The notes below the pieces were generated by a model that saw only the letters and a program-made list of their open reading frames with translations, did not search any database and was not told where the DNA came from. Shown piece after piece: positions 51,885-60,607 of a stretch of 64,000 bases of DNA (the first letter of the stretch is position 1; every line of letters starts with the position of its first letter). Where the stretch lies: contig NZ_JAVESI010000002.1 in assembly GCF_034006665.1 (NCBI RefSeq), positions 98,993 through 162,992 of the forward strand. The letters are read 5' to 3'. The translations under genes were made by a program, and so were the position numbers. This DNA is from Trichloromonas sp034006665. GTDB lineage: Bacteria; Desulfobacterota; Desulfuromonadia; Desulfuromonadales; Trichloromonadaceae.

Positions 51885-52878
51885 AGCGGCTTTCCTCCTG
51901 CTGGTGCTGGTGATCCTGGCGGCCCTGGTCTTCGATTACATCAATGGCTTTCACGACACGGCCAACGCCATCGCCACCTGCGTGTCGACCCGGGCACTCT
52001 CGGTAAGATCGGCGATCATCATGGCCGCCGGTCTCAACTTTTTGGGCGCGATGGTTTCGACCAAGGTCGCCGCCACCATCGGCAAGGGAATCGTCGATCC
52101 GGTGAACGTGACCCAGATGGTGGTGCTGGCGGCGATCCTGGGGGCCATCGCCTGGAATCTCATCACCTGGTATTACGGACTGCCGTCGTCCTCGTCCCAC
52201 GCCATTATCGGCGGCATGATCGGCTCCACCGTTATCCATGCCGGCTCCTCGGTCCTGCACTGGGCCGGGCTCAAGAAAATTATCCTTTCCCTGATTCTCT
52301 CCCCCATTGTCGGCACCGCCGTCGGTTTTCTCTTCATGGTGATCATCCTTTGGATTTTCCGTAACAGCGCGCCCTATCTACTCAACAGGAATTTCCGGCG
52401 ACTTCAGATTCTCTCGGCGGCGGTCATGGCTTTTGCCCACGGCACCGCCGATGCCCAGAAATCCATGGGCATTATCACCCTGGCCTTGGTGAGTTACGGT
52501 TCCCTGTCCGCCTTTGTCGTTCCGACCTGGGTCAAGGTGACCTGCGCCGTGGCCATGGGGCTGGGAACCGCTGTCGGTGGTTGGCGTATCATTAAGACTA
52601 TCGGCAAGGATTTCGTCAAGTTGCAGCCGATTCACGGTTTCTGCGTGGAAACCGCGGCCGCTGGGGTCATCATGGGCGCCGCGTCCATCGGGATGCCGGT
52701 CAGCACCACTCATGTCATCACCTCGGCGATTCTGGGGGTGGGGGTGTCCAAGAGAATGACGGCCGTCAACTGGAACGTGGCCTACCGCATCGTCTGGGCC
52801 TGGGTGCTTACCATCCCCGCTTCCGCTACCATGGGGGGGATTGTTTATTTGCTCATGAGTCCGTTTTTGGGGCAATAA
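51877..52878 (+). CDS. pit: Low-affinity inorganic phosphate transporter (PiT family)
   Basis: 333 aa, about ten membrane segments. The two family signatures are present: DYINGFHDTANAIAT at residues 18-32 and GASIGMPVSTTHVITSAILGVG toward the C-terminus (inverted repeat topology), plus PSSSSHAIIGGMIG. Cation-coupled phosphate (or metal-phosphate) uptake. Confidence 0.95.
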   Translation: MPEAAFLLLVLVILAALVFDYINGFHDTANAIATCVSTRALSVRSAIIMAAGLNFLGAMVSTKVAATIGKGIVDPVNVTQMVVLAAILGAIAWNLITWYYGLPSSSSHAIIGGMIGSTVIHAGSSVLHWAGLKKIILSLILSPIVGTAVGFLFMVIILWIFRNSAPYLLNRNFRRLQILSAAVMAFAHGTADAQKSMGIITLALVSYGSLSAFVVPTWVKVTCAVAMGLGTAVGGWRIIKTIGKDFVKLQPIHGFCVETAAAGVIMGAASIGMPVSTTHVITSAILGVGVSKRMTAVNWNVAYRIVWAWVLTIPASATMGGIVYLLMSPFLGQ

Positions 52879-52918
52879 TTCAGCATGGGAATCTTTCCCG
52901 TTTCAGGAACTCCGATAA

Positions 52919-52950
52919 CAAGAAAGGCGCCCTTGCGGGCGCTTTTCTTG
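52919..52950 (+). terminator. Terminator after pit
   Basis: 14-bp stem (52919-52932 with 52937-52950, one G-U pair), loop TTGC, T-rich 3' arm. Confidence 0.8.
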
Positions 52951-53043
52951 CTGGGGGGCAGGGGGGAGCAGTTTTCGCCTTGTCCGGCAGCGGGCTTTAG
53001 GCTAACGTCGGTTTTGCGGGACGCAATGGTCGAGAAAAGACTA

Positions 53044-53082
53044 TTAACGACTCACGCAGCCGCAGGGGGTGTGAGTCGTTAA
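53044..53082. repeat. 12-bp perfect inverted repeat
   Basis: TTAACGACTCAC (53044-53055) and GTGAGTCGTTAA (53071-53082) around a 15-bp spacer, about 50 bp before the HIT gene. No T-tract. Could be an operator for the HIT gene or a recombination scar. Confidence 0.55.
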
Positions 53083-53133
53083 ATGGGTAAATTCAGTTGT
53101 TTATGGTTAAGTTGCTCAGAAGAAAAGACCAAT

Positions 53134-53514
53134 ATGAGTATTTGCCCCTTCTGCAATTCGGACACATCCCGGGTTCTCACGGCCAACGACAACGCCATCG
53201 CCATCCCCGATGGTTTCCCCGTCACACCTGGTCACACCCTGATTATCCCCAAACGTCATATCGCCTCTTTCTTTGAGGCGACTAGAGAAGAGCAGGCGGA
53301 TTTGCTCGCCCTCCTTGCCGAAATGCGGCAGCGTCTGATTGAAGAGCGAAAACCCGACGGCTTCAATATCGGCATCAACGATGGTGCCGCGGCAGGTCAG
53401 ACCGTCATGCATCTGCACATCCACCTGATCCCCCGCTATGCCGGGGACATGCTCGACCCGCGCGGCGGTGTACGGTGGATTTTCCCCGATAAGGCGGTGT
53501 ACTGGGACAAATGA
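53134..53514 (+). CDS. HIT-family nucleotide hydrolase/transferase
   Basis: 126 aa from ATG 53134. Histidine triad HLHIHLIPRY (93-102) and an N-terminal CPFC zinc pair, as in Ap4A hydrolase-like or HinT branches. The form QTVMHLHIHLIPR with NIGINDGAAAGQ is the bacterial Hit/Ap4A-like type. Monocistronic. Confidence 0.9.
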   Translation: MSICPFCNSDTSRVLTANDNAIAIPDGFPVTPGHTLIIPKRHIASFFEATREEQADLLALLAEMRQRLIEERKPDGFNIGINDGAAAGQTVMHLHIHLIPRYAGDMLDPRGGVRWIFPDKAVYWDK

Positions 53515-54058
53515 CCACTCGATCGTTTTCTTGGTCTTTGGCAATCAGTAACCGGAGAGTGGAGGGGGAGGGCAAATCTTGCAACGCTACAATTTGCCAA
53601 TTTTTACTGCAGGTAGCTTTCACGGAAATTTTAAGAACGTGGTTTACCACACCTCGCGTAGGCTCCGTTAAGCCGCCAAGGCATCCCCTGCCAGGATAAT
53701 CTCTCGCAGAGGTCCGTGAAGTCCCCCTTTGTCCCCCGATCCGATTTCTTCGGTTCCCCGTGACGGGCCAGCAGAAAGTGATAAAAATCCCGGATATTGC
53801 GCCCTGACGAGGGCGGCAACAAGGTAAGGTCAAGATGGTCGGATGAATCTTTTCATCAGTAAAACCTCCTGTCTGTCTGGAACCGTAGCATAGGCTATCG
53901 CTGCAACGATCTTGAGCCAAAGGGAAAATATGCGAAAGCTTCGGAATCAGGAGGGTTTTGCCTTACTGGCGCCGTTCCGAAGAATGCCGTTGACAACCAC
54001 CTAGTCCTCGGCTATTCATCGTCCGTTCGCAATCCCCATTCCCCCGGCGAGATCTTCC
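53515..54058. other. Intergenic region, possibly a decayed gene
   Basis: No intact gene seen. On the minus strand AGGAGG precedes an ATG at 53856, followed by only eight codons (MKRFIRPS) before a stop. The other two minus frames stay open for 63-171 codons without recognisable family. This looks like a frameshifted remnant, or chance. The last 60 bp serve as leader of the glycosidase-like gene. Confidence 0.4.
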
Positions 54059-55306
54059 ATGTCCAAATTCATGCTGGTCAAACGCTCGATCTTTCTTCTG
54101 GTGCTGATGCTTATCCTGGCCCCCGGCATGGCCCGGGCCGCCGGGAAGACCGCCCGGATTCATCCCGACACCCCCCAGCCCAGCCGTTTCGTGGTCGAGG
54201 GGACGCGGCTTGTCGACCACGCCGACGGGCGGGCGGTTTTTTTTCGCGGCATGGGCTATTCCCCCTATATGCCGGGGGAGACCCCCCAGCACGGGGCGGG
54301 GCCGGGAAACGACGGGCGCTATACCCAGCATCTGGCGCTGCTCAAGGAGATGGGGGTGAATTACCTGCACGTCTTCCCCCTGCGCATGCCGGCCAACTTC
54401 TTCACTGCCCTCGACGCCACCGATCTGGTTTACGGTCAGGATATCTGGATCGACCCCTTCACCACCGACCTGCTGGACGAGGACTACCTAGCGAAGACCC
54501 TCGCCACTATCCGTCAGGTCATCGACCACACCTATGCCGTCGGTCGGCCCGAGCGCCTGGTGCTCTTCTCCATCGGCGACGAGTTGCAGGCGGCGACGGT
54601 GGAGCGCACCAACAAGCTTCATCCCGAAGTGCGCGACTACCGGGGCAAATATCTGACCGTGACCGGGCGCACCGCGTCCGAGGTCGCCCTGGCCCGACTC
54701 ATCGACCAGGCCATGGATTATGAGCTGACCCGCTACGGCCGCCGCCATCTCTACACCCACACCAGCTGGACGCACATCGGCCCCATCGCCGATCGCCCCG
54801 ACCTGGAACTCCCCCGCGAGCACCTGCTGGCGCCGGACATGGGCGATCTCATCTGCCTGAATGTCTACACCTACGCCAACGGGGTGAAAACCTCGCCGCC
54901 CGGGTCGGTGACCGGGACCAGCTATCAGGGCTATCTGGAGGAACTCGCGGCGACCACCAGCCTGCCGATCCTGGTGACCCAGGTGGGGTTTTCGACTTCG
55001 CCGATCATGCCCCGGCCGGAACTGGCCGATTACGGCGGCAACCGGGCGGAGCGGGTCGCCGAGGGTTTCCGTTCGGTCTGGCAGGATATCCGTAGCGCGC
55101 GCGGGGCCGACCGCTTCTGCGGCCTGGTCTTTTTCGAGTTTCAGGACGAGTGGTGGAAGATCGGCTGGACCCCCGAGGACGAGTTCCGCCACGAAGCGGG
55201 GGACCCCGAGGAGTGGTTCGGGATCTTTGAAGTGGGCCGGAACAACAAGCTCTTTCCGAAGGGGGATCTCCCCGAGGTGGTGCGGCGTTTGTTCACCGGC
55301 CCCTGA
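54059..55306 (+). CDS. Secreted glycosidase/transglycosidase-like TIM-barrel protein
   Basis: 415 aa. Signal peptide (hydrophobic 8-22, cleavage after ARA about 27). The mature part starts with FVVEGTRLVDHADGRAVFFRGMGYSPYMPGE, typical of clan GH-A barrels. Candidate acidic catalytic residues are in LFSIGDELQAA and GLVFFEFQDEWWKIGW; the latter resembles the FEWxDEWWK strand of glucanosyltransferase/GH2-type barrels. A precise family is not assignable by eye. It precedes an LTA-synthase-like gene by 38 bp and probably acts with it on a periplasmic or surface glycan. Confidence 0.7.
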   Translation: MSKFMLVKRSIFLLVLMLILAPGMARAAGKTARIHPDTPQPSRFVVEGTRLVDHADGRAVFFRGMGYSPYMPGETPQHGAGPGNDGRYTQHLALLKEMGVNYLHVFPLRMPANFFTALDATDLVYGQDIWIDPFTTDLLDEDYLAKTLATIRQVIDHTYAVGRPERLVLFSIGDELQAATVERTNKLHPEVRDYRGKYLTVTGRTASEVALARLIDQAMDYELTRYGRRHLYTHTSWTHIGPIADRPDLELPREHLLAPDMGDLICLNVYTYANGVKTSPPGSVTGTSYQGYLEELAATTSLPILVTQVGFSTSPIMPRPELADYGGNRAERVAEGFRSVWQDIRSARGADRFCGLVFFEFQDEWWKIGWTPEDEFRHEAGDPEEWFGIFEVGRNNKLFPKGDLPEVVRRLFTGP

Positions 55307-55344
55307 TATTAAAACAACCTTTTTTGTCGATAAGCATACTGCCC

Positions 55345-57459
55345 ATGTTTAAGCTTCTGGCCTATCTGTCTCTGCTGGTTCTCACCCTGACTCCCTTTTT
55401 CCGCCGCCTTGCGCTCAGCGGCGGCGGTGAATATATCGGGCTGCTCTCCGACGCCGGGGTGGGTCTGCTCCTGCTGGTCCTGCTCGTCTGGGCGCCTCGG
55501 CCGGTGCGCATCCTGCTCGCCCTGCTCTGGACGGCGTTCATGATTGGCGCCCATGAACTGGTGGCGGCGATGAATCGTCTGCCGACCTGGCAGGATCTGC
55601 ACTACCTGACCAATCCCGATTTTGTCCAAAAGAGCGCCTCCGGTTTCAATTTTTCCGCTCCCGGGCTGGTCTGGCCGCTGGCGGTCTCGGCGCTGCTGGT
55701 CGCTGTCTTGCCCCTTGCCCGGCCGCGTCTTCGCTATGCCGTGCCTCTACTTGCCGTCGGTGTCGCCATTCTCGGTCTGCACACCCATCTGAGCCTCGCT
55801 CGCGACGACCTCGCCGTCATCCCCCGGCACAACGCCCTGCACTGGTTTATCATCGATACCTTCTTTGCTCCGCCGCCCTTGACCGCCGAGGATCTGGCCA
55901 ACTTCCAACTTCCTTCAGGGCTTGATCGGGCCGATCTCGACGGCAGTCCCCTGATGCTCAAGGGTAAGGCCAAAAATGTGCTGATCATCACTCTGGAGGG
56001 GATTCCCGGGCTCTACCATCCCGAGATCCGTCAGGCCATGGGGGTGAGGGATTACGACAAGGTGACCATGACCCGCCTGGCCGAAAGCACCCCCGGGGCG
56101 ATGCTGATCCCGGACTTCACCGTTCACAGCCATCAGACGATTCGCGGTCTTTACGCCCTGCTCTGTGGCGATTTCAGCAAACAGTCCTGGAGTACGGCCA
56201 AGGCGGTGGAGCTTTCCGGCAATCCGCAGCGGGCCGCACAATGCCTGCCCGCCCAGCTTGCCGCCCATGGCTGGGAGAACCACTATCTGCAAGGGGCCGG
56301 GCTCGCCTTCATGGGCAAAGACCGCTTCATGCCCCTGATCGGTTTCGATGAGGTGCACGGCTCGGAATGGTTCACCGAACCCAACCCCTATCCCTTTGAG
56401 TGGGGGGCGATCGACGCGGTCCTCTTTCGCGGCGCCCGCGCGTATATCGCCGACCTGCGGAAGAAGGAGAAGCCCTGGATGCTGACCTTGCTGACTGTCG
56501 GCACCCATCAGCCCTACGCTGTGCCCGATGAAATCGTCGCCCGCTATCCCGACCGCCGCGCCGCCACCGTCGATCAGCTCGACCAGGCCCTCGGCCGCTT
56601 CATCGACGATCTGCGCGCGGACGGGGTGCTGGAGGATACCTTGGTGATCATCGCTTCAGACGAATCTCACGGCGCGGAAATCGGGGACTGGACCAGCAGT
56701 TGGGGGCTGGGGATGATTCTGGCGCCGGAAGACGAGGCCTTGCCGCGTCTCAAACCGGGGGGTTACGGTCTGGTCGATACGGAGATTTCGATCCTCGATT
56801 ATCTCGGCCTGCCGGTGCCGGAGGGCGTTATCGGCCGCAGTTTCTTCCGTGATTACGAAACGCCTCGGGAGATGGTCGCCTTCACCGCTTCCAAACGCCG
56901 TCGGCATACGGCCGACAACCTCCGCTACGAATGCAGTGATGACGGTCGTTGCCGGGTCGGAAAGGCCGACAGTCTGCTTGGGCCGCCCCCGGCCGAGTTC
57001 ACCCGGGATACGCAGGGACGCCGAAATCCGGTCTTTCTCATCGACGCTGCTCTCGACCGCAAGCTTCTTCCCAAGGCGGGGGCGCGGGTGCTGGACTTTG
57101 CCGACGGCGAAATCCGCTCCCTGCCGGAGAAGATCCGCAGCGAATGGTCCGATACCCTGGTTGGTGCCCAGGGGCTCGATTTCCCGGCGAACTCCAGGGT
57201 TCATGTCTCGATCCGGGTGAAGATGCTTCAGGCGCCGCCGGAAGGGGTGCAGCTCAAGTTGATTCTGAAGATGTGGGAACATACCATCAACAGCATCCCT
57301 TACCCCGAGTTCCCCGTTCTGCGTGCGCAAGAGGAAGGGACGGTCGAATTCTTCTTCGACAACCCGGAAGAACGGCGGTCCTTCTCTTTTCATCTGATCG
57401 GGGAAGGGAAAGATGCGATCGTGCAAATGGAAGAGTTCAAGGTATCCGTGGAGATCTGA
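55345..57459 (+). CDS. LTA synthase/OpgB-like alkaline-phosphatase-superfamily membrane enzyme
   Basis: 704 aa from ATG 55345. Four or five N-terminal membrane helices (to about 160), then a sulfatase-type domain from about 215: NVLIITLEGIPG metal site, HSHQTIRGLYALLCGD with the probable Thr nucleophile, GTHQPYAVP, and IIASDESHG metal ligands. A C-terminal beta-rich region of about 150 aa (from about 550) is extra. LtaS and OpgB move phosphoglycerol from lipid to polymer; in Gram-negatives this usually decorates periplasmic glucans. Pairing with the glycosidase-like gene suggests glycan remodelling. Confidence 0.82.
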   Translation: MFKLLAYLSLLVLTLTPFFRRLALSGGGEYIGLLSDAGVGLLLLVLLVWAPRPVRILLALLWTAFMIGAHELVAAMNRLPTWQDLHYLTNPDFVQKSASGFNFSAPGLVWPLAVSALLVAVLPLARPRLRYAVPLLAVGVAILGLHTHLSLARDDLAVIPRHNALHWFIIDTFFAPPPLTAEDLANFQLPSGLDRADLDGSPLMLKGKAKNVLIITLEGIPGLYHPEIRQAMGVRDYDKVTMTRLAESTPGAMLIPDFTVHSHQTIRGLYALLCGDFSKQSWSTAKAVELSGNPQRAAQCLPAQLAAHGWENHYLQGAGLAFMGKDRFMPLIGFDEVHGSEWFTEPNPYPFEWGAIDAVLFRGARAYIADLRKKEKPWMLTLLTVGTHQPYAVPDEIVARYPDRRAATVDQLDQALGRFIDDLRADGVLEDTLVIIASDESHGAEIGDWTSSWGLGMILAPEDEALPRLKPGGYGLVDTEISILDYLGLPVPEGVIGRSFFRDYETPREMVAFTASKRRRHTADNLRYECSDDGRCRVGKADSLLGPPPAEFTRDTQGRRNPVFLIDAALDRKLLPKAGARVLDFADGEIRSLPEKIRSEWSDTLVGAQGLDFPANSRVHVSIRVKMLQAPPEGVQLKLILKMWEHTINSIPYPEFPVLRAQEEGTVEFFFDNPEERRSFSFHLIGEGKDAIVQMEEFKVSVEI

Positions 57460-57493
57460 CGCCGGAACAGCTCAGGGCAGAATTTTCGCGCAC

Positions 57494-57545
57494 AACGCCA
57501 AGGCCGCTTTGGGAATGATACCGGAGCGGCCTTGGCGTTTTTTGT
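57494..57545. terminator. Bidirectional terminator
   Basis: Perfect 15-bp inverted repeat AACGCCAAGGCCGCT / AGCGGCCTTGGCGTT (57494-57508, 57525-57539) followed by T6. It separates the convergent sulfatase-like and trmL genes. Confidence 0.9.
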
Positions 57546-57551
57546 CAGCCC

Positions 57552-58022
57552 TTAGGAGAGGCGTCCCGTTTGCCGTAAGGCTTCGTATAAAACAATGCCG
57601 GCGGCGGTGGAGAGGTTGAGGCTGCGGACGATAGGGGAGAAGATAGGGATGCGCAGGCAGCGCTCGGGGTGGGCGGCGAGCAGGTCTGCGGGCAGCCCTT
57701 CGGTCTCCTTGCCGAAGACGAGAAAATCACCGGGCAGAAACTTGGCTTCGACATGGCTGCGGGCGGCTTTTTTCGAGGTGTACCACCAGTGCCCGCCGGG
57801 AAAGGCCGCTTCCAGTTGGGGGAGGGAGTCCCAGCGGCGCACGTCGATGGCTTCCCAGTAGTCGAGCCCGGCGCGCTTCAGTTGGCGGTCGTCGATGCTG
57901 AAGCCGAGTTTGCCGACCAGATGGAGGATGGTGCCGGTGGCGCCGCAGAGCCGGGCGATGTTGCCGGTGTTGGGGGGGATTTCCGGCTCGACCAGGACGA
58001 TGTGAAAGGGCGGCGCGGTCAC
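57552..58022 (-). CDS. trmL: tRNA (cytidine/uridine-34-2'-O)-methyltransferase
   Basis: 156 aa SPOUT enzyme. HIVLVEPEIPPNTGNIARLC start, FGKETEGLP, and the knot region IPIFSPIVRSLNLSTAAGIVLYEALRQ (usually IPM...RSLNLS). Methylates the wobble base of tRNA-Leu isoacceptors in E. coli. Four bases after the acyltransferase stop, so likely one transcript. Confidence 0.94.
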   Translation of the reverse strand: MTAPPFHIVLVEPEIPPNTGNIARLCGATGTILHLVGKLGFSIDDRQLKRAGLDYWEAIDVRRWDSLPQLEAAFPGGHWWYTSKKAARSHVEAKFLPGDFLVFGKETEGLPADLLAAHPERCLRIPIFSPIVRSLNLSTAAGIVLYEALRQTGRLS

Positions 58023-58026
58023 GGAC

Positions 58027-58968
58027 TCAGTCCCGCCAGCGGCGATGGACCCAGAACCACTGGGTCGGCGCCCGCCGCACTGCCGCTTCGATGTTGGCGG
58101 TCAGGTGGGCGGTGTTGCGGATTACCGCCTCTTCCCCCGGCTCGTCGGCGAAGAGGATCGGCGGCTGGGCGATGATTTCGTAACGGAAATCGTCGGTGCG
58201 GTAAGAATAGATGGGGACGATGGGGATGCCCTGCTTCATGGCGAGTTGGGTGATAATCGGCGTCGTCCAGGCCTTGCGCCCGAAGAAATCGACGGGGACC
58301 GCCTCGCTCCGGCTGATGTGCTGGTCGAGGAGGATGGCGATCATGTGTTTTTCGCCGAGGGCCCGCAAAATCCGCCGGGCGCCTTTTTTACTCTCTAGGC
58401 AGCGGCCCCCCCCGGCTTCCCGCAATCGTTCGAAATAGCGGTCGACGTAAGGGTTTTTCATGCGCTTGGCGACGAAATCGACGGGAAAGCCCAGTTGCGG
58501 AATCAAAAAGGTTCCCACCTCCCAGAAGCCGATGTGCCCGGTCAAAAGCAGTACCCCTTTGCCCAGGGCGTGGGCCTGGTGCAGATGTTCCATGCCGATG
58601 AGAGTGAAGTAGCGATCCAGGTCGGCCTGGCCGCGAAACAGGTCGATGCGCAGCATCTCGACGGCGCCCACCCCAAGATTCCGAAAGACTGCCCGTACAT
58701 CGGCCTCGATCTCCGCACTCGATTTTTCCGGATAGGCGCGGCGCAGGTTGTCGCTGGCGGTGGTGACGCGCTTTTTCTGCGTCAGGCGCGCCAGTTCCCC
58801 CAGCTTTGCCCCCAGGCGCAGGGCGGTGACGCGGGGCAGGGCGCGGGTCAGAGCGGCCAGGGTCAGAAAGAGCAGGTATTCGAGCCGGTAGCGGGCGCGG
58901 CTGTGTCGCTTTTCTCGCGGTTGCTTGCGGAAGCCGTGGGGGGCGGGGTGGTCATGGGATGGGGTCAT
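58027..58968 (-). CDS. LpxL/HtrB-type lipid A acyltransferase
   Basis: 313 aa. One N-terminal membrane segment after a basic start; acyltransferase H-x4-E motif in LLTGHIGFWEVG, AKRMKNPYVDRYFERLRE, LLDQHISRSEAVPVDFFGRKAWTT and the C-terminal PTQWFWVHRRWRD. Adds secondary acyl chains to lipid A, so the organism makes LPS. Which position (LpxL, LpxM) is unclear. Confidence 0.92.
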   Translation of the reverse strand: MTPSHDHPAPHGFRKQPREKRHSRARYRLEYLLFLTLAALTRALPRVTALRLGAKLGELARLTQKKRVTTASDNLRRAYPEKSSAEIEADVRAVFRNLGVGAVEMLRIDLFRGQADLDRYFTLIGMEHLHQAHALGKGVLLLTGHIGFWEVGTFLIPQLGFPVDFVAKRMKNPYVDRYFERLREAGGGRCLESKKGARRILRALGEKHMIAILLDQHISRSEAVPVDFFGRKAWTTPIITQLAMKQGIPIVPIYSYRTDDFRYEIIAQPPILFADEPGEEAVIRNTAHLTANIEAAVRRAPTQWFWVHRRWRD

Positions 58969-59052
58969 GGGCGCCTCGTCGCGGCGGGGGTAAAGCGTTC
59001 CGCCAGGTTGGTTACGGGCGCGAAGTGTAGCATTTCAGAGAACCCGGGGCAA

Positions 59053-59082
59053 TAAAAAGGCGGACCCGGAAGCCGGGTCCGC
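59053..59082 (-). terminator. Terminator of the downstream sulfhydrylase gene
   Basis: GCGGACCCGG/CCGGGTCCGC (59060-59069, 59073-59082); on the minus strand the T5 tract follows at 59053-59057. Confidence 0.85.
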
Positions 59083-59122
59083 TTGGAGCGAAAATCCCTC
59101 TAAAATGGCGGCTGGGCGCGGC

Positions 59123-60412
59123 TTAGTGGGCGGCGGCGCGCAGGGCTTGATCGAGATCGGCGAGAATGTCGTCGAGATCCTCGATGCCGACCGAGACCCG
59201 GATGAAATCCTCGGTGACCCCGGCGGCGCGCTGTTCCTCGGGGGTCAGCTGCTGGTGGGTGGTGGAGGCCGGATGGATGACCAGGGTCTTGGCGTCGCCG
59301 ATGTTGGCGAGATGGCTGGCCAGTTTCACTCCGTCGATGAAGCGCGCGCCGGCGGCGGTCCCGCCCTTGATGCCGAAACCGATGATCGCCCCTTGCCCCT
59401 TGGGCAGGTAGCGCAAGGCGTTGCCGTGGTCCGGATGGCTTTCCAGGCCGGGATAGTTGACCCAGGCGACAGCGGGATGCTCTTCGAGGAAGAGGGCCAC
59501 GGCCAGGGCGTTTTCGCAGTGACGGGGCATGCGCACATGCAACGTCTCCAACCCCTGCAGCAACTGGAAGGCGTTGAAGGGGGAGAGACAGGGGCCAAGA
59601 TCGCGCAGTAGGGTCAGGCGCATTTTCAGGATGTAGGCGAGGCGGCCGAGGGCCTGGTGATAGATCAGGCCGTGATAACTCGGGTCGGGCGTGGTGAATT
59701 CGGGGAAGCGCCCGCTCGCCCAGTCGAAGTTGCCGCTGTCGACCACGGCGCCGCCGATGCTGGTGCCGTGGCCGCCGATGAACTTGGTCAACGAATAGCA
59801 GACGATGTCGGCGCCGTGCTCGATGGGGCGGAAGAGGGCGGGCGTGGCGACGGTGTTGTCGACGATGAAGGGCAGCCCGTGGTTGTGGGCGATTTTGGCG
59901 ATGGCGGCAAAATCGTCGACATTGTTCTTGGGATTGCCGATGGTTTCGGTGAAGACCGCTTTGGTCTGGTTGTCGATGGCGGCGGCGATGGTCTCCGGGC
60001 GCGAGGCGTCGACGAATTTCACCGTGATGCCCATGCGTCCGAAGGTGTGACGGAAGAGGTTGTAGGTGCCGCCGTAGAGGGAGCTGCTCGACACGATGTT
60101 GTCGCCAGCTTGGGCGAGGTTGAGAACCGCCAGGAAGATCGCCGAGGACCCGGAAGACAAGGCGAGGGCGCCGACCCCGCCGTCGAGGGCGGCCAGGCGT
60201 TTTTCCAGCACGTCGGTGGTGGGGTTCATCAACCGGGTGTAGATGTTGCCCATTTCTTTCAGGCCAAAGAGGTTGGCAGCGTGTTCCGTGGAGTTGAAGA
60301 CGTAGGAACTGGTCTGATAGATGGGAACGGCGCGGGAGCCGGTGGACGGGTCGGGAACCTGTCCGGCGTGGAGAGCGCGGGTGCCGATCCCCTGGGGATG
60401 GGATTCACTCAT
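59123..60412 (-). CDS. metY: O-acetylhomoserine sulfhydrylase (paralogue 1)
   Basis: 429 aa from ATG 60412 (GAGGAG 7 bp upstream). Cys/Met-metabolism PLP enzyme: IYQTSSYVF, YTRLMNPTTDVLEKRLAALDGG, PLP Lys in CYSLTKFIGGHGTSIGG, and HPASTTHQQLTPEEQRAAGV. Makes homocysteine from O-acetylhomoserine and sulfide. Length and the long insert (SYHGLIY region) are MetY-type rather than MetB/MetC. It has its own promoter and terminator. Confidence 0.93.
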   Translation of the reverse strand: MSESHPQGIGTRALHAGQVPDPSTGSRAVPIYQTSSYVFNSTEHAANLFGLKEMGNIYTRLMNPTTDVLEKRLAALDGGVGALALSSGSSAIFLAVLNLAQAGDNIVSSSSLYGGTYNLFRHTFGRMGITVKFVDASRPETIAAAIDNQTKAVFTETIGNPKNNVDDFAAIAKIAHNHGLPFIVDNTVATPALFRPIEHGADIVCYSLTKFIGGHGTSIGGAVVDSGNFDWASGRFPEFTTPDPSYHGLIYHQALGRLAYILKMRLTLLRDLGPCLSPFNAFQLLQGLETLHVRMPRHCENALAVALFLEEHPAVAWVNYPGLESHPDHGNALRYLPKGQGAIIGFGIKGGTAAGARFIDGVKLASHLANIGDAKTLVIHPASTTHQQLTPEEQRAAGVTEDFIRVSVGIEDLDDILADLDQALRAAAH

Positions 60413-60484
60413 GATCATCTCCTCTATGATATTGAAAGATGGAAAGCTTCTCTTGGGTTTAAAAGTCAATTTAATTTGTATATT

Positions 60485-60513
60485 TATCTAGCAATACAAA
60501 GTAATTATGTCAA
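60485..60513 (-). promoter_or_regulatory. Promoter of metY paralogue 1
   Basis: On the minus strand TTGACA (60513-60508), 17-nt spacer, TAGATA (60490-60485) in an AT-rich gap. No SAM riboswitch core was seen in the leader. Confidence 0.6.
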
Positions 60514-60549
60514 GAACACTTTTTGATTAAAAAACTAGCAACTTATGGG

Positions 60550-60585
60550 GAAAACAAAAAGGCGGACTCTTGCGAGCCCGCCCGG
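60550..60585 (-). terminator. Terminator of metY paralogue 2
   Basis: Hairpin GGCGGGCTC-GCAA-GAGTCCGCC (minus strand, one mismatch) followed by TTTTTGTTTTCC. Confidence 0.8.
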
Positions 60586-60607
60586 GGAATGGGGATGTTT
60601 GCCGGGA

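Noticed and set aside
60413..60607. SAM riboswitch in front of metY
   Set aside because: The leader is AT-rich with a plain promoter and too little structured sequence for a SAM aptamer.
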